DNA of 64,000 nt from CBDHGY01 sp965263325 (GTDB lineage: Bacteria; Pseudomonadota; Alphaproteobacteria; Caulobacterales; Hyphomonadaceae): positions 1,550,001-1,614,000 of the forward strand of contig CBDHGY010000002.1 of the NCBI GenBank assembly GCA_965263325.1. The letters are read 5' to 3'. Position 1 is the stretch's first letter, and each line of letters opens with the position of its first letter. The notes under the pieces were generated by a model, which was given only the letters and a program-made list of their open reading frames with translations, was not told the DNA's origin and did no database searches. Position numbers and translations under genes: made by a program. Positions 34,562 to 44,482 of the stretch are shown here, one piece after another.

Positions 34562-36154
34562 ATGTCACGCTTTATTCCTCTTCTGGCGACAATCGCCCTA
34601 TTCGTGCTCTCTCTTTGGGGAGCGCAAACATTCCACTGGCTCATCGCGGCGGCGGTCCCGCTCGGCATTCTGTCGGCGACCGGCTTCTACGACGCCCTGC
34701 AGACCCGCCACACAATCTTGCGCAATTATCCGATTATCGGCCGTGTGCGCTGGATCATGCGAGCACTTCGTCCATTCCTGCGGTCTTATATCGTCGAGAG
34801 CGAAACAGAGGGTCGGCCCTTCAATCACGAAGAGCGAAATCTGGTTTATGCCCGCGCGAAGAATGTGAGTTCGGTCGAGCCATTCGGCAGCCATGTTGAC
34901 ATCGACAAGCCGCCTTATGAATGGCTTGCACATTCGATGGCCGCAAAGGAGCCGGCCAAGGAAGGATTTCGCACACGGATCGGTGCGCCGGGAACCGCGA
35001 AGCCCTATTCGGCATCTGTCTTCAATATTTCAGCCATGAGTTTTGGAAGCCTTGGCGCAAAAGCGATTGAGTCACTCAATCGCGGCGCAGCGAAGGGAGG
35101 ATTTTACCACGACACTGGCGAAGGCGGAATTTCGCGCTACCACAAAGCTGGCGGCGGTGACCTCGTTTGGGAACTCGGCTCTGGCTATTTTGGATGCCGC
35201 GCAAAAGACGGCTCGTTTGATCCTGTCCAATTCCAAGAAAATGCGTCTTTAGAACAAGTGAAGATGATCGAAGTCAAACTTAGCCAAGGCGCGAAGCCGG
35301 GCCATGGCGGCGTGCTGCCCGGCTCAAAGGTCACAAGAGAGATCGCTGAAGCCCGCGGGATTGAAATAGGTCAGACCTGCATTTCACCGCCTTACCACTC
35401 GGCGTTCTCTACTCCGATTGAGCTTATGGAATTCGTTCAGCGATTGCGTGAACTGGCTGGGGGCAAGCCAGTTGGATTGAAATTTTGTGTCGGTAACCGG
35501 TGGGAAGTTCTGGCCCTTTGCAAGGCCATGCTGGAAACAGGGCTTCGGACCGACTTTATCGTTGTCGACGGTTCAGAAGGCGGCACCGGCGCGGCACCAG
35601 CAGAATTTCTGGATCATATTGGCGCGCCGCTTCGCCAGGGCCTTGTGCTCACGCGCAATGCGCTGGTTGGAACGGGGCTGAAAGAGGACGTCGCCCTCGG
35701 CGTGAGCGGTAAGCAAATCAGCGCGTTTGCGCTTGCCAGCTCGATGGCACTGGGCGCGAATTTCGTAAACTCTGCGCGCGGCTTCATGTTTGCGCTCGGC
35801 TGTATCCAATCGCTTCATTGCCACACCAATACGTGTCCAACTGGTATCGCCACTTCAGACAAAGGCCGCCAGCGCGGCCTCTTCGTGCCAGACAAGGCAG
35901 ATCGCGTTTATCACTTTCATCGCAACACAATACACGCGCTTGCAGAAGTGGTTGCCGCCGCCGGGTGCAGCCATCCAAGCGAGCTCACGCCGCGCCATAT
36001 CATGCACCGTATCAGTGAGGACACGGCCGTTCCTGCAGATCAAGCTTACCGGCTCGTTGCGAACAATGAGTTGCTCGACCGTCCAGGCGCAACGCATCTC
36101 AAACGCGAATGGTCGATGGCACAATCAGGAAGCTTCGCGCCGGCGAAGACATAA
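34562..36154 (+). CDS. FMN-binding glutamate synthase domain protein, membrane anchored
   Basis: A 530-residue protein. ATG 34562 opens two hydrophobic helices (FIPLLATIALFVLSLWGAQ and LIAAAVPLGILSATGFY); an upstream in-frame codon at 34382 has no support. The rest is a GltS-type FMN barrel: NISAMSFGSLGAKAIESLNR, DTGEGGISRYHKAGGGDLVW, KPGHGGVLPG, DGSEGGTGAAPAEF and ALGCIQSLHCHTNTCPTGIA with the [3Fe-4S]-type cysteines. There is no glutaminase domain. Such stand-alone FMN-dependent proteins are widespread; which amination or oxidation they perform is not settled. Confidence 0.92.
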   Translation: MSRFIPLLATIALFVLSLWGAQTFHWLIAAAVPLGILSATGFYDALQTRHTILRNYPIIGRVRWIMRALRPFLRSYIVESETEGRPFNHEERNLVYARAKNVSSVEPFGSHVDIDKPPYEWLAHSMAAKEPAKEGFRTRIGAPGTAKPYSASVFNISAMSFGSLGAKAIESLNRGAAKGGFYHDTGEGGISRYHKAGGGDLVWELGSGYFGCRAKDGSFDPVQFQENASLEQVKMIEVKLSQGAKPGHGGVLPGSKVTREIAEARGIEIGQTCISPPYHSAFSTPIELMEFVQRLRELAGGKPVGLKFCVGNRWEVLALCKAMLETGLRTDFIVVDGSEGGTGAAPAEFLDHIGAPLRQGLVLTRNALVGTGLKEDVALGVSGKQISAFALASSMALGANFVNSARGFMFALGCIQSLHCHTNTCPTGIATSDKGRQRGLFVPDKADRVYHFHRNTIHALAEVVAAAGCSHPSELTPRHIMHRISEDTAVPADQAYRLVANNELLDRPGATHLKREWSMAQSGSFAPAKT

Positions 36155-36216
36155 ATTCCTCGCTTAAGAACGTATCGCCAAGAGCGCAGGCACTTTCCAA
36201 GCATACCCCCAAAGAA

Positions 36217-36244
36217 AAACGGCGAGCCCGAAAGCTCGCCGTTT
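36217..36244. terminator. Bidirectional intrinsic terminator
   Basis: An 11-bp perfect stem, AAACGGCGAGC and its complement, with loop CCGAAA, preceded by an A-tract and followed by TTT. Placed between the convergent ends of the FMN protein gene (36154) and the TonB receptor gene (36268), it can stop transcription from either side. It is the clearest terminator in the window. Confidence 0.9.
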
Positions 36245-36267
36245 CTGATTTGGATTATGCGGTTCGC

Positions 36268-39174
36268 TTAGAAGCGGACCTTCGCATTCACGTAGAACGT
36301 ACGACCGAATACGTCGTATGTCGCTGGGAATGTGTTGGCCTGCTCAGCGTTAGAACCCAGGATTGGTGGCTCTTCGTCGAGAAGGTTATCGATACCACCG
36401 CTGAGGCGAAGGTTATCATTGATATCCCAAGCACCGTTCAGGTTGAAGTAGTTGAATGAGTCTAGCTGATCTGCTCCGCCATCATCTGACTCAGTTTCAC
36501 CAATGTGCTCCCAACGCAGTTGTGTCGAGAATGGACCGTTTGCCCAGCCAAGCGCTGCAATGTGCTTGTATTCTGGGATTGGGTCGTCACAGAAGTTACC
36601 GAACTGACCATCACAGGTCCGCAGTGCAGACGCAGGAGATGCCTGGAAGTCCCACTTGTCGAGGAACAAGGCTGTGTAGTTCGCAGTGAAGCTACCTGGG
36701 ATCGCATCGATCTCGAATCCGTAGTCCGCCTGAACGTCGATACCTGCTGTCTGAAGGAAACCGGAGTTTGCGTTTGGCAGAAGCGGGTTAGACTCACCAG
36801 AAGCACCACGGTTAATTGCCTGACAGAACTGGTTGTTCGGATCGAGTGTTGGGTTAAACGCTGCGCCGTAGCACTGATCGAATACACCCTGAGCACCACC
36901 ACCGAGGACTGTGATATAGTCAGTGATCTCGATGTCGTAGTAGTCGATTGCGACTGTCAGACCATCGATGAACGCTGGAGACCATACACCACCTACAGTG
37001 AATGTTTCAGCTTCTTCTTGAGCGAGGTCCGGATTTACGCCGCCGAACACACCCTCAACCTGGTCATTCCGCTGCTGATAGAAAGCAGGGTTTACAGGTC
37101 CGTCGCCTGAATCACCAATCTGAGCCGCTGGGACACCTGTCGCTTCACAAAGTGCAGCAATGCCTGCAGCAACTGGATTGTTTGAAGTTGAGCAAGGATC
37201 CTGAGCACCCGGGAAGCCGTTTGATGTTGGTGAGAACAGTTCACCTACGTTTGGTGCACGGACAGCTGTGTTATACAGCGCGCGGAAACGAAGACCTTCG
37301 ATTGGCGCGTATTCACCACCAATTTTGTAGGTCTCGACCTGGCCAATTGTTGAGTAGTCAGACAGACGTACCGCACCTTCGAGAGCCAGAAGCTCAGCGC
37401 CTGGGCGATCTGCGAGGATTGGTGCGTAGAATTCTGCATAGATATCGTACACATCAAAACCACCAGTTACTGGAGGTGCTGAGTTAAAGCCGAGAAGTGC
37501 GCCCTGAGCGAGAGCATCTGATGGACGGAAATCGAACTCTTCTTCACGATATTCGAAACCAGCTGCCCAACCGATGGCTCCACCTGGAAGCGTGAACAAT
37601 GACTCGGTGTCGCCCGCAAAGTTCAGCGCAAAGACGTTTTGGTTGTACTCAGTCTTAGCGTTGATGCGGTTTCTGACATAATCAGCAGATGCTGCGCTGA
37701 TGTTGCCTTGGCCGAAGATGTTCAATGGCTGACATGCTGCGTTGCCAGATACACAAACTGGGTTGCCAGCAGCATCAGCAGTTACGTTCACAGCTTCGAG
37801 ATAGCGTGTGAGCGAGATATCGCCTTCGAGATCATTGTTGTTTTGAGATTGACCTGTCTGGAAGTAGACGTCGAAATCAATTTCGTCATTCAGGATCGTT
37901 CCCTTAAATCCAGTCTGGAACTGGTAGGCGTAACGGTCATCGTTGGACACACGACCACCTGTTTCTTCCATACGGCGTCCGATGAAGGTCGTCGCAGAAC
38001 CATCACCATCTGTGTCAAGCTGTGCAAGCGCGGCTTGAGCAGTTGCAGACAAGAATGGGTTATCGACAGCTGTCGTGATCGACGTAAACGCTGGTGTTGG
38101 AGCCAACTGCTGTGGAACCTGGTTAAAGGCAACATTCAAGCGGCTGTACGCATTCAGGTTTTCGTTGATGTCGTAGTTCGCCAGAGCAACAGCTGAGTAA
38201 CGCTCTTGTGGAAGCTGCAGGTAGTTCACAGGCGCGTAGTTATAACGGTCTGTGTTTGGCCCGCTGTTGATCCATGGACGGATGCCATCAGGACCTGCGA
38301 AGATAGCCTGACCCACACAGCCCGTACCAGCAGTGTTCAATGCTGTACCTTCTGGGCAGTTTGTCAGATCTGGTGCAAGACCAAGTGCAGTGAAGTCGAA
38401 ATTGTCAAATGAGTGACCGTCAGGAACACCAGACGAACCGAACTCGAAGAAGTCTCCGCCAGTACCACCGAGCGCAACATTAGAGAAATCGCGGTCGCCC
38501 TGGAAAACGTCCTTACGGTTTGTGTAGCTGAGGTTCAGCGTAACGTTACCGCGGTCATTGTCGAAGTTCGACCCCATGGTGATGTCGGCCGTATAGAACT
38601 CAGCATCGCCCTGATCGACAGTCGCTTCATAACCGAGGTTTGCTTCGAAGCCTTCGAAGTCGTCCTTCATGATGAAGTTAACAACGCCGGCGATCGCGTC
38701 AGAACCATAAATCGCTGAAGCACCACCGGTGATGACTTCCACACGCTCAATAAGAGATGCTGGGATGTTGTTAAGGTCAACCACACCATCTGAACGCGAA
38801 GGAATGATCCGGCGACCATCCATTAGAACCAGTGTACGTTCGGATCCGAGACCGCGAAGGTTGGCGGTCGCTGTACCGTCACCTGGGTTGTTTGACGAAC
38901 GGTCAAAGCCAGGAATTGCCTGCGGAAGCGTGTTCAGTACGTCCTCAGTGTTGATCGATCCGGTCAGCTCGAACACTTCGGCGTCAACCGTTGCAATCGG
39001 GCTGTTAGACACGAAGTCCTGCTTAGCAATACGCGAACCCGTAACAACAACAGTTTCCTGAACGGCATCTGCGTCATCTTCTTGCGCCACTGCCCCGGGC
39101 GCAACCATGGCTGCAACACCGCCCGCAATCAGCGAGCTGGCGAGAAGCCGACTTTTCAGTGATTTATTATTCAA
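36268..39174 (-). CDS. TonB-dependent receptor
   Basis: A 968-residue outer-membrane transporter. A Sec signal peptide (LLASSLIAGGVAAMVAPGAVAQ) is followed by a TonB-box-like ETVVVTG stretch, the plug domain (SINTEDVLNTLPQAIPGFD, NLRGLGSERTLVLMDGRRI, ERVEVITGGASAIYGSDAIA, VVNFIMK) and a large beta-barrel ending in aromatic Phe (TFYVNAKVRF). The GTATANLRGLG and NTLPQ signature is that of the large TonB receptors abundant in Caulobacter- and sphingomonad-like bacteria that take up carbohydrate or peptide oligomers. Codon use is very uniform, consistent with high expression. No substrate-specific neighbour. Confidence 0.96.
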   Translation of the reverse strand: MNNKSLKSRLLASSLIAGGVAAMVAPGAVAQEDDADAVQETVVVTGSRIAKQDFVSNSPIATVDAEVFELTGSINTEDVLNTLPQAIPGFDRSSNNPGDGTATANLRGLGSERTLVLMDGRRIIPSRSDGVVDLNNIPASLIERVEVITGGASAIYGSDAIAGVVNFIMKDDFEGFEANLGYEATVDQGDAEFYTADITMGSNFDNDRGNVTLNLSYTNRKDVFQGDRDFSNVALGGTGGDFFEFGSSGVPDGHSFDNFDFTALGLAPDLTNCPEGTALNTAGTGCVGQAIFAGPDGIRPWINSGPNTDRYNYAPVNYLQLPQERYSAVALANYDINENLNAYSRLNVAFNQVPQQLAPTPAFTSITTAVDNPFLSATAQAALAQLDTDGDGSATTFIGRRMEETGGRVSNDDRYAYQFQTGFKGTILNDEIDFDVYFQTGQSQNNNDLEGDISLTRYLEAVNVTADAAGNPVCVSGNAACQPLNIFGQGNISAASADYVRNRINAKTEYNQNVFALNFAGDTESLFTLPGGAIGWAAGFEYREEEFDFRPSDALAQGALLGFNSAPPVTGGFDVYDIYAEFYAPILADRPGAELLALEGAVRLSDYSTIGQVETYKIGGEYAPIEGLRFRALYNTAVRAPNVGELFSPTSNGFPGAQDPCSTSNNPVAAGIAALCEATGVPAAQIGDSGDGPVNPAFYQQRNDQVEGVFGGVNPDLAQEEAETFTVGGVWSPAFIDGLTVAIDYYDIEITDYITVLGGGAQGVFDQCYGAAFNPTLDPNNQFCQAINRGASGESNPLLPNANSGFLQTAGIDVQADYGFEIDAIPGSFTANYTALFLDKWDFQASPASALRTCDGQFGNFCDDPIPEYKHIAALGWANGPFSTQLRWEHIGETESDDGGADQLDSFNYFNLNGAWDINDNLRLSGGIDNLLDEEPPILGSNAEQANTFPATYDVFGRTFYVNAKVRF

Positions 39175-39358
39175 TTGGAACCCTCCAGATTTTACACGCC
39201 TTCAGAACACATCACAGATTTTCTGAGGCATGGCTTCGCCCGACGAACCTCGGGATTGCGAAATGCCTGATACAACAAGTAGTTTTGGTCAATGTAGTGT
39301 GTCCTTTTTCTATCGTTAAAGTCTTCTAACTGTTGCAATTGCAGCGCACACCCCCGTG

Positions 39359-40348
39359 CTAGCCGACATCCCGATATCCGAGAACAGAAGCCCCGACCGA
39401 CACAGCAGACAAGCATACGACCAAAAGCACCAAGAGGAATAATACCCTGATTCCACTTGTTATTCTTCCAGATCTATAGGTCTCTCGCAGCTGTCGGTAG
39501 AGGTAAATAGGGATCAGAAGCAGCGTCCAGGCGATACTGCCTCCGATGTATTGCCCGATGAATAAATTTCCGGCGCCCAGAAGATAGGCAAATGACTGGA
39601 AATGCAGGGATAAAATGACGTGATCGTAAACGTAAATGCGACGATACCACAGGTACATTGCGGTCAAGAAGAGCGTCATAAGCGGCAGGATCAAAAAGCT
39701 GAGACGCGGAGCCCACCGCTCGATTCCCATGAAGATCAGTCTTTGGTTTTCGTAAGCTTTGACGGCTGTTTCTATGAATTGATCATCAATCTCGGTATTC
39801 TGGTCTTGATCGATTTCGCGTTCCAAGATCTTCCGCAACGACTCTGCGGTAATTTCCTCGGGAAGCTCAGTTCCTTCAGTCTCGAATAATCCGTCAGCGC
39901 CGAAGGCAATGCTATAGCCCCCGTTCGGCAAGGGCATAATGTACAGATTGTTACCGATACCAATCCGGCTGCCCATTGAAAATAAAGCAAAAAAGAACAA
40001 AAGTGAGGCCAAAAGAAAAAGCCTGAATGGCGGCACAAAACGTGCTCTTTGCCCCTCAAGATATGCGCGCGTTACGTGGCCGGGTCGCAGCATCAAAGAC
40101 GGGATCGTGCGCGCGATTCGCCCATCTAGGCTGAACGCATCCGTCAGCACATCTTTTACCAAAGTCCAGATCGGGCGGTGAAAATCACTCGCTAACTGTC
40201 CGCACTGATCGCAATAGCGCCCCCTTATGGGCGCGCCGCAGTTTGCGCAGCGATTCTCAGCTTCAGCCTGATTCGCATCGTCTACTGGCGCAGATCCCGC
40301 CAAACCTCCGAGAGAAGCAAGACCTGCAGTCTCGAACTCATCACTCAT
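39359..40348 (-). CDS. DUF3667 family membrane protein
   Basis: A 329-residue protein with an N-terminal zinc ribbon (CANCGAPIRGRYCDQCGQ, about residues 33-50), the FHRPIWTLVKDVLTDAFSLD signature of DUF3667, then four to five hydrophobic helices (LFLLASLLFFFALF and others). Family function unknown. It precedes the TonB receptor gene end-on on the other side of a 184-base leader, same strand, and follows the GT2 gene by 21 bases in the opposite order of transcription. Confidence 0.9.
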   Translation of the reverse strand: MSDEFETAGLASLGGLAGSAPVDDANQAEAENRCANCGAPIRGRYCDQCGQLASDFHRPIWTLVKDVLTDAFSLDGRIARTIPSLMLRPGHVTRAYLEGQRARFVPPFRLFLLASLLFFFALFSMGSRIGIGNNLYIMPLPNGGYSIAFGADGLFETEGTELPEEITAESLRKILEREIDQDQNTEIDDQFIETAVKAYENQRLIFMGIERWAPRLSFLILPLMTLFLTAMYLWYRRIYVYDHVILSLHFQSFAYLLGAGNLFIGQYIGGSIAWTLLLIPIYLYRQLRETYRSGRITSGIRVLFLLVLLVVCLSAVSVGASVLGYRDVG

Positions 40349-40369
40349 TCTATCTCCAACGCCGCACGG

Positions 40370-41302
40370 TCAGGATAATCGTCTCACATTTTCGAGTTGC
40401 GCGAAATCCTCCCGCATCGCCGACAGGGCTGCTTCATCTGGTTTCGTTGCCCATTTTGAGAACTGATACCGCCAGAAATCTCCCGACAGGAGTGGCCGCG
40501 CACCATGCCGTTTACGCATTTTCCAATGCTGCGAAACCGCGCGCGCATACAACAAGGAGGCGAGATTTGCATGAGTTCCAGGCAATTCGCCGAGAACATT
40601 TGCTGCCGCCAAAAATGCATCATGCTGCAATTGATCGCGATTAGAAGAGACATGCGTGGCACCGCCCGGATCAGGTTGTCTGAACACGATCTTGGCCTGC
40701 CAATCGATCAAGCGCTTTGCCACGAGCCCTAGTCGCAATGGCAAGGATTCGTCCTGCACGAAGATGCGCTCATCAGCCCCGCCAGCTTCCAGAAATGTGT
40801 CGCGCCGGGCCATCAATGCCATGCGCACAAACCCGCCGCCGAGCACAGTCTCTAGAGGAGTTGCGCTGACGGTGTAGGGCGCATCTACCGGGACCCGAGG
40901 GGGATCTTCGTCAACACCGAGCACCTGCTTCTCGGTTTTACCGTAGATAAAATCAGCGCTTTCTTTCTCCAGTAACTCCACCATACCGGCGATAGCGCCC
41001 GGCGCAGCAAGATCATCGGAGTCCAGAAAATAAAGATATTCGCCGCGGGCGGCATTCGCAGCCTGATTCAAACGGACCGATGGACCGCAATTTTGCGAGT
41101 TCTCTATGATCTGAACATGCGGCGCACCGATCATTGCCTCCCGGACAATCTTAAGCGAGCCATCGCTTGAGACGTCATCGGCAAAGACATATTCGATGTC
41201 GGCCTCATTTGGCATTTGTGCGCGGACCGATGCTATGGTCCGCGCAATATAGCCAGCCTTGTTATAGACTGTGAAAAGTGCGCTGACTTTTGGTTGGGTC
41301 AC
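40370..41302 (-). CDS. Glycosyltransferase family 2
   Basis: A 310-residue GT-A enzyme. The N-terminal nucleotide-sugar domain shows SALFTVYNKAGYIARTIASV, the DDVSSDGS loop, NQAANAARGEYLYFLDSDD with the metal-binding DSDD, and a likely acceptor region near FVQDESLPLRLG. The C-terminal third has no known domain. Its ATG overlaps the stop of the peptide-binding protein gene by 4 bases, so it is co-translated with a transporter component, an unusual pairing. The acceptor is unknown. Confidence 0.9.
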   Translation of the reverse strand: MTQPKVSALFTVYNKAGYIARTIASVRAQMPNEADIEYVFADDVSSDGSLKIVREAMIGAPHVQIIENSQNCGPSVRLNQAANAARGEYLYFLDSDDLAAPGAIAGMVELLEKESADFIYGKTEKQVLGVDEDPPRVPVDAPYTVSATPLETVLGGGFVRMALMARRDTFLEAGGADERIFVQDESLPLRLGLVAKRLIDWQAKIVFRQPDPGGATHVSSNRDQLQHDAFLAAANVLGELPGTHANLASLLYARAVSQHWKMRKRHGARPLLSGDFWRYQFSKWATKPDEAALSAMREDFAQLENVRRLS

Positions 41303-42942
41303 TCGCTCGAACTACCAACCGGGCTTAGGCTTGGCTTGCACATGAAGCGCGAGCGGTGCTGGTCAACAGCGTTATCGGTATAGCCTGTGAGCTCCGGGTT
41401 CAGCATGTTGATCGTTACCTGGAACCACATTGGCGCGACCGGCATTTCTTCCAGCATAATAGTCTCAGCCTGTGCGAGCAATTCTGCGCGCTTCTTCAGA
41501 TCAAGCTCCTTGCTCGCTTCGGCAAGCAGTCGGTCATATTCTGGATTATTGTAGCTTCCATAGTTCTGCTGGCCCGTTTCAGAATCCAGCAGGTACAAGA
41601 AGTTTTGCGGATCGTCATAATCAGCTGCCCAGGCAGCATCGGACATAATAAAGTCCTTGGTCCGCAAACGCGCATAGAGCGCTTTTGTGTCCTGCTTTTC
41701 AACCGTTGGGTTCACCCAATCAGCAATTGCTTTCCAGTTCTCAAGCGCGACAGGCGGCGGCTTATCATTGCCGCTTGTTGATCGATAAATGAAATCAAAC
41801 TCGAGCGGATTATCCGGTCCGTATCCTGCTTCGGTCAGAAGCTTGCGGGCTTCTTCGAGGCGTTGGTCCATTGGCCACTCCGCCCAACTCGCTTGCGGAC
41901 GCGGAACATCATAATTGTCCATTCCCGGAGGCACGAGCGCGTAAGCAGGGACATATCCCGGCAGAACTTTCTCTGTAATGAACTCCCGGTCGAGCGTCAT
42001 CGCGATCGCCTTGCGAACGCGCACATCATCAAACGGCTCTTCAAGCTGATTAAACGACCAGTAGGTTGTGATCAGAGCCGGCGTGGTTTTCGTCCACCCC
42101 GGGAAGCGTTTCTCAATCTCGTCACGGCGATTGAGATCGAAATTATTGTTAATGTCCATCGTGCCCGCTTCAAGCATCGCTTCATAAGTCGAGGCCGTTT
42201 CAATCTCGTGGTAAACAATACGCTGGAAACAAACATCATCTGCGCCAAAACCTGTCGGATTGTGATCAGATACGATGGGTTGACCTGTTTGCCAGAACAC
42301 CAGTTTGTACGGCCCATTCGTGACAATGTTTTCTGGTTTGATCCAGTCGACACCATGTTCTTCAACCACGTGCTTCGGCACTGGATACGTTGTGTAGTGG
42401 GTCAGCAATCCTGGCAGATAAGGCGCAGGACCGACCAGTTCGATTTCGAGCGTTTTTTCATCGATTGCGCGCACACCAAGCGATTCTGGATCCGCCTCTC
42501 CGAAGTTCACCTCTTTCGCATTCTTGATCAGATAAAGCAGAGATGAATATTGCGAAGCGAGCTCAGGGTCTTGAATGCGGCGCAGCGCAAATTCGAAATC
42601 ATACGCGGTAACCGGCATGCCATCCGACCAGACATAATCGCCAAGCTTAAACGTCCAAATCAGGCCATCATCGGACACGGTCCAGCTTTCGGCCATACCA
42701 TTCACAGGTGTGCCGTCTTCGGCGTGAGTCGTGAGACCAATAATCATGTCACCGATAATGATGTTTTCCCACTGCGCGGAGGACCGGTGAGGATCGAGGG
42801 TATCAACTTTTGCCGAAATACCGCGGTTCAGCGTTGGGAGATCGCCGCTATTGGCCCCTCCTCCGCCCCCGCCGCATGCCGCGAGCATCAATGTGGCCAT
42901 CGCCGAAGCGGTCGCGATAAGCGATTTACGTCTTGTGATCAT
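41299..42942 (-). CDS. oppA: Peptide ABC transporter substrate-binding lipoprotein (OppA-like)
   Basis: A 547-residue SBP_bac_5 protein. It opens with arginines and a lipoprotein signal ending LMLAACGG, so it is anchored to the outer face of the inner membrane. Family marks: NRGISAKVDTLDPHRSS, ESWTVSDDGLIWTFKLGDYV, YDFEFALRRIQDP, VRKAIAMTLDREFI and a QNYGSYNNPEYDRLL segment. It binds oligopeptides for the OppBC permeases encoded 0.6 kb upstream, separated from them by one plus-strand gene. No ATPase genes are near. Confidence 0.95.
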   Translation of the reverse strand: MITRRKSLIATASAMATLMLAACGGGGGGANSGDLPTLNRGISAKVDTLDPHRSSAQWENIIIGDMIIGLTTHAEDGTPVNGMAESWTVSDDGLIWTFKLGDYVWSDGMPVTAYDFEFALRRIQDPELASQYSSLLYLIKNAKEVNFGEADPESLGVRAIDEKTLEIELVGPAPYLPGLLTHYTTYPVPKHVVEEHGVDWIKPENIVTNGPYKLVFWQTGQPIVSDHNPTGFGADDVCFQRIVYHEIETASTYEAMLEAGTMDINNNFDLNRRDEIEKRFPGWTKTTPALITTYWSFNQLEEPFDDVRVRKAIAMTLDREFITEKVLPGYVPAYALVPPGMDNYDVPRPQASWAEWPMDQRLEEARKLLTEAGYGPDNPLEFDFIYRSTSGNDKPPPVALENWKAIADWVNPTVEKQDTKALYARLRTKDFIMSDAAWAADYDDPQNFLYLLDSETGQQNYGSYNNPEYDRLLAEASKELDLKKRAELLAQAETIMLEEMPVAPMWFQVTINMLNPELTGYTDNAVDQHRSRFMCKPSLSPVGSSSE

Positions 42943-43044
42943 AATTTATACACCTCATGCCTTTGCGTCTGGACGCAGATTTGCAACATTGATTACAGTG
43001 CCGCGCTCAAATTGAAAGTCTGATATGCCGCGGCTGTATAAGGA

Positions 43045-43572
43045 ATGAACACAATGCGCACCCATTTTGCGTCTTTCGCGATACTCGCCCTTGCCCTACC
43101 CGCACTCGCTGAATCACCAGTCTCCACCGGCGATGTTTATGCCTGTGCAGAGATAGAAAGTAATGAAGAGCGTCTTGCCTGTTACGATACTGCGGTTGGA
43201 CGGCTGAAAGCAGCAGAAGAAGCCGGCGAAGTCGCCACCGTTACACGCGAAGAGGTTGAACAGGTCAAAAAAGACAGTTTTGGCTTCTCCATTCCCTCGC
43301 TTCCAAAACTCGCGCTACCGAAACTCGGCGGCGACGATGACGGCGAGATTAAGGAGATCCAGCAGGCTGTCGTGAGTGTGCGCACAACGCCTCTAAAGAA
43401 AGTCATCGTGACGCTCGAAAACGGTCAGGTTTGGGAGCAGACAGATACGACAAAGATTTTTGTAAGTAAAAAACGCCCCCCTCAAACCGCGGTGGTTAAA
43501 GCAGCCTCTCTTGGTAGCTTCAAAATGAAGCTTGATAATGGGCGCGTATTTAAGGCCAAGCGCGTGAAATAG
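43045..43572 (+). CDS. Periplasmic protein of unknown function
   Basis: A 175-residue exported protein. A Sec signal (FASFAILALALPALA, cleaved near residue 22) precedes a short two-cysteine motif (YACAEIESNEERLACYD), a charged middle and a C-terminal beta-rich part (VIVTLENGQVWEQTD and KMKLDNGRVFKAKRVK). The Cys pair with an ERLACYD core is seen in many small alphaproteobacterial and gammaproteobacterial secreted proteins; the role is not known. It is placed between oppC and oppA on the opposite strand, converging on oppC with a one-base gap between stops. Confidence 0.75.
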   Translation: MNTMRTHFASFAILALALPALAESPVSTGDVYACAEIESNEERLACYDTAVGRLKAAEEAGEVATVTREEVEQVKKDSFGFSIPSLPKLALPKLGGDDDGEIKEIQQAVVSVRTTPLKKVIVTLENGQVWEQTDTTKIFVSKKRPPQTAVVKAASLGSFKMKLDNGRVFKAKRVK

Positions 43573-43573
43573 A

Positions 43574-44482
43574 CTATCGGTCTTTCGGGTCGAGCGCGTC
43601 ACGCAGTCCGTCGCCAATGAAGTTCAGGCAAAGCAATAGCAGCGCCATCGTGCCTGCAGACGAGAAGAGCAGCCATGGTCGCTCGCGCATTTCCTTGTTA
43701 CCATCGGATATAAGCACCCCGAGAGACGTTTGCGGTTCACTTACGCCGAGGCCGAGGAAAGACAGGAAGCTTTCGGCCAAGATCACGATTGGAACTGTCA
43801 GCGTCACGTAAACCGCGACAGGCCCGATTATGTTAGGAATAACATGACGCGTGATCATTTTTGACCGCGGCACGCCTGCCGCGCGCGCAGCCTCGATAAA
43901 TTCCTTGCCTTTGATCGCAAGTGTCTGACCGCGCACAATCCTGGCCATGGTAAGCCACTGAACAGCGCCGATGGCGGCAAAGATGAGCAAAATATTTCGG
44001 CCAAAAACGGTGAGAAGCAAGATCACGAAAAAGATGAAAGGCAAAGCGTACAGCACATCAACAAAACGCATCATCAATTGATCAGTTCGCCCACCAATGA
44101 AGCCGGCAACAGATCCCCAGGTAACACCGATGGTTAGACTGACCAGCGTCGCCACAAGCCCGACCAACATGGAGATCCGCAAGCCGTACATCAGTCTTGC
44201 AACATTATCCCGGCCTTGTGTGTCGGTTCCAAGCCATAGCCAGTCTTCCCATTGCGGCGGAAGCTTTGTTGTGCCGTTAATCTGGATTTCCGTATATGAA
44301 TGCGGCCAGAGCATCGGTCCGAACGCTGCAATCAGCGCAAGCAGACCGAGGATCCACATTGAAAGCACGGCCGCGCGATTACGGAACAAGCGCACGCGGG
44401 CATCTTCCCAAAGCGAGCGTCCGCCAGCGATCGCTTGCTCAACGGGTTCCTTCACCCGGCCGATGTCCATTGGATCAGTCAT
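43574..44482 (-). CDS. oppC: Peptide ABC transporter permease (OppC-like)
   Basis: A 302-residue inner-membrane permease with an N-terminal extension typical of OppC, about six hydrophobic helices, and the EAA-loop EFIEAARAAGVPRSKMITRHVIPN that docks the ATPases. LGTDTQGRDNVARLMYGLRISM is the OppC/DppC signature. It overlaps oppB by 8 bases, so translation is coupled. Forms the channel with OppB. Confidence 0.95.
   Translation of the reverse strand: MTDPMDIGRVKEPVEQAIAGGRSLWEDARVRLFRNRAAVLSMWILGLLALIAAFGPMLWPHSYTEIQINGTTKLPPQWEDWLWLGTDTQGRDNVARLMYGLRISMLVGLVATLVSLTIGVTWGSVAGFIGGRTDQLMMRFVDVLYALPFIFFVILLLTVFGRNILLIFAAIGAVQWLTMARIVRGQTLAIKGKEFIEAARAAGVPRSKMITRHVIPNIIGPVAVYVTLTVPIVILAESFLSFLGLGVSEPQTSLGVLISDGNKEMRERPWLLFSSAGTMALLLLCLNFIGDGLRDALDPKDR

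Noticed and set aside
36505..38412. Long plus-strand frames opposite the TonB receptor gene
   Set aside because: They exist because the receptor gene uses a narrow codon set; they have no ribosome binding site and encode Cys/Val-rich sequence without motifs.
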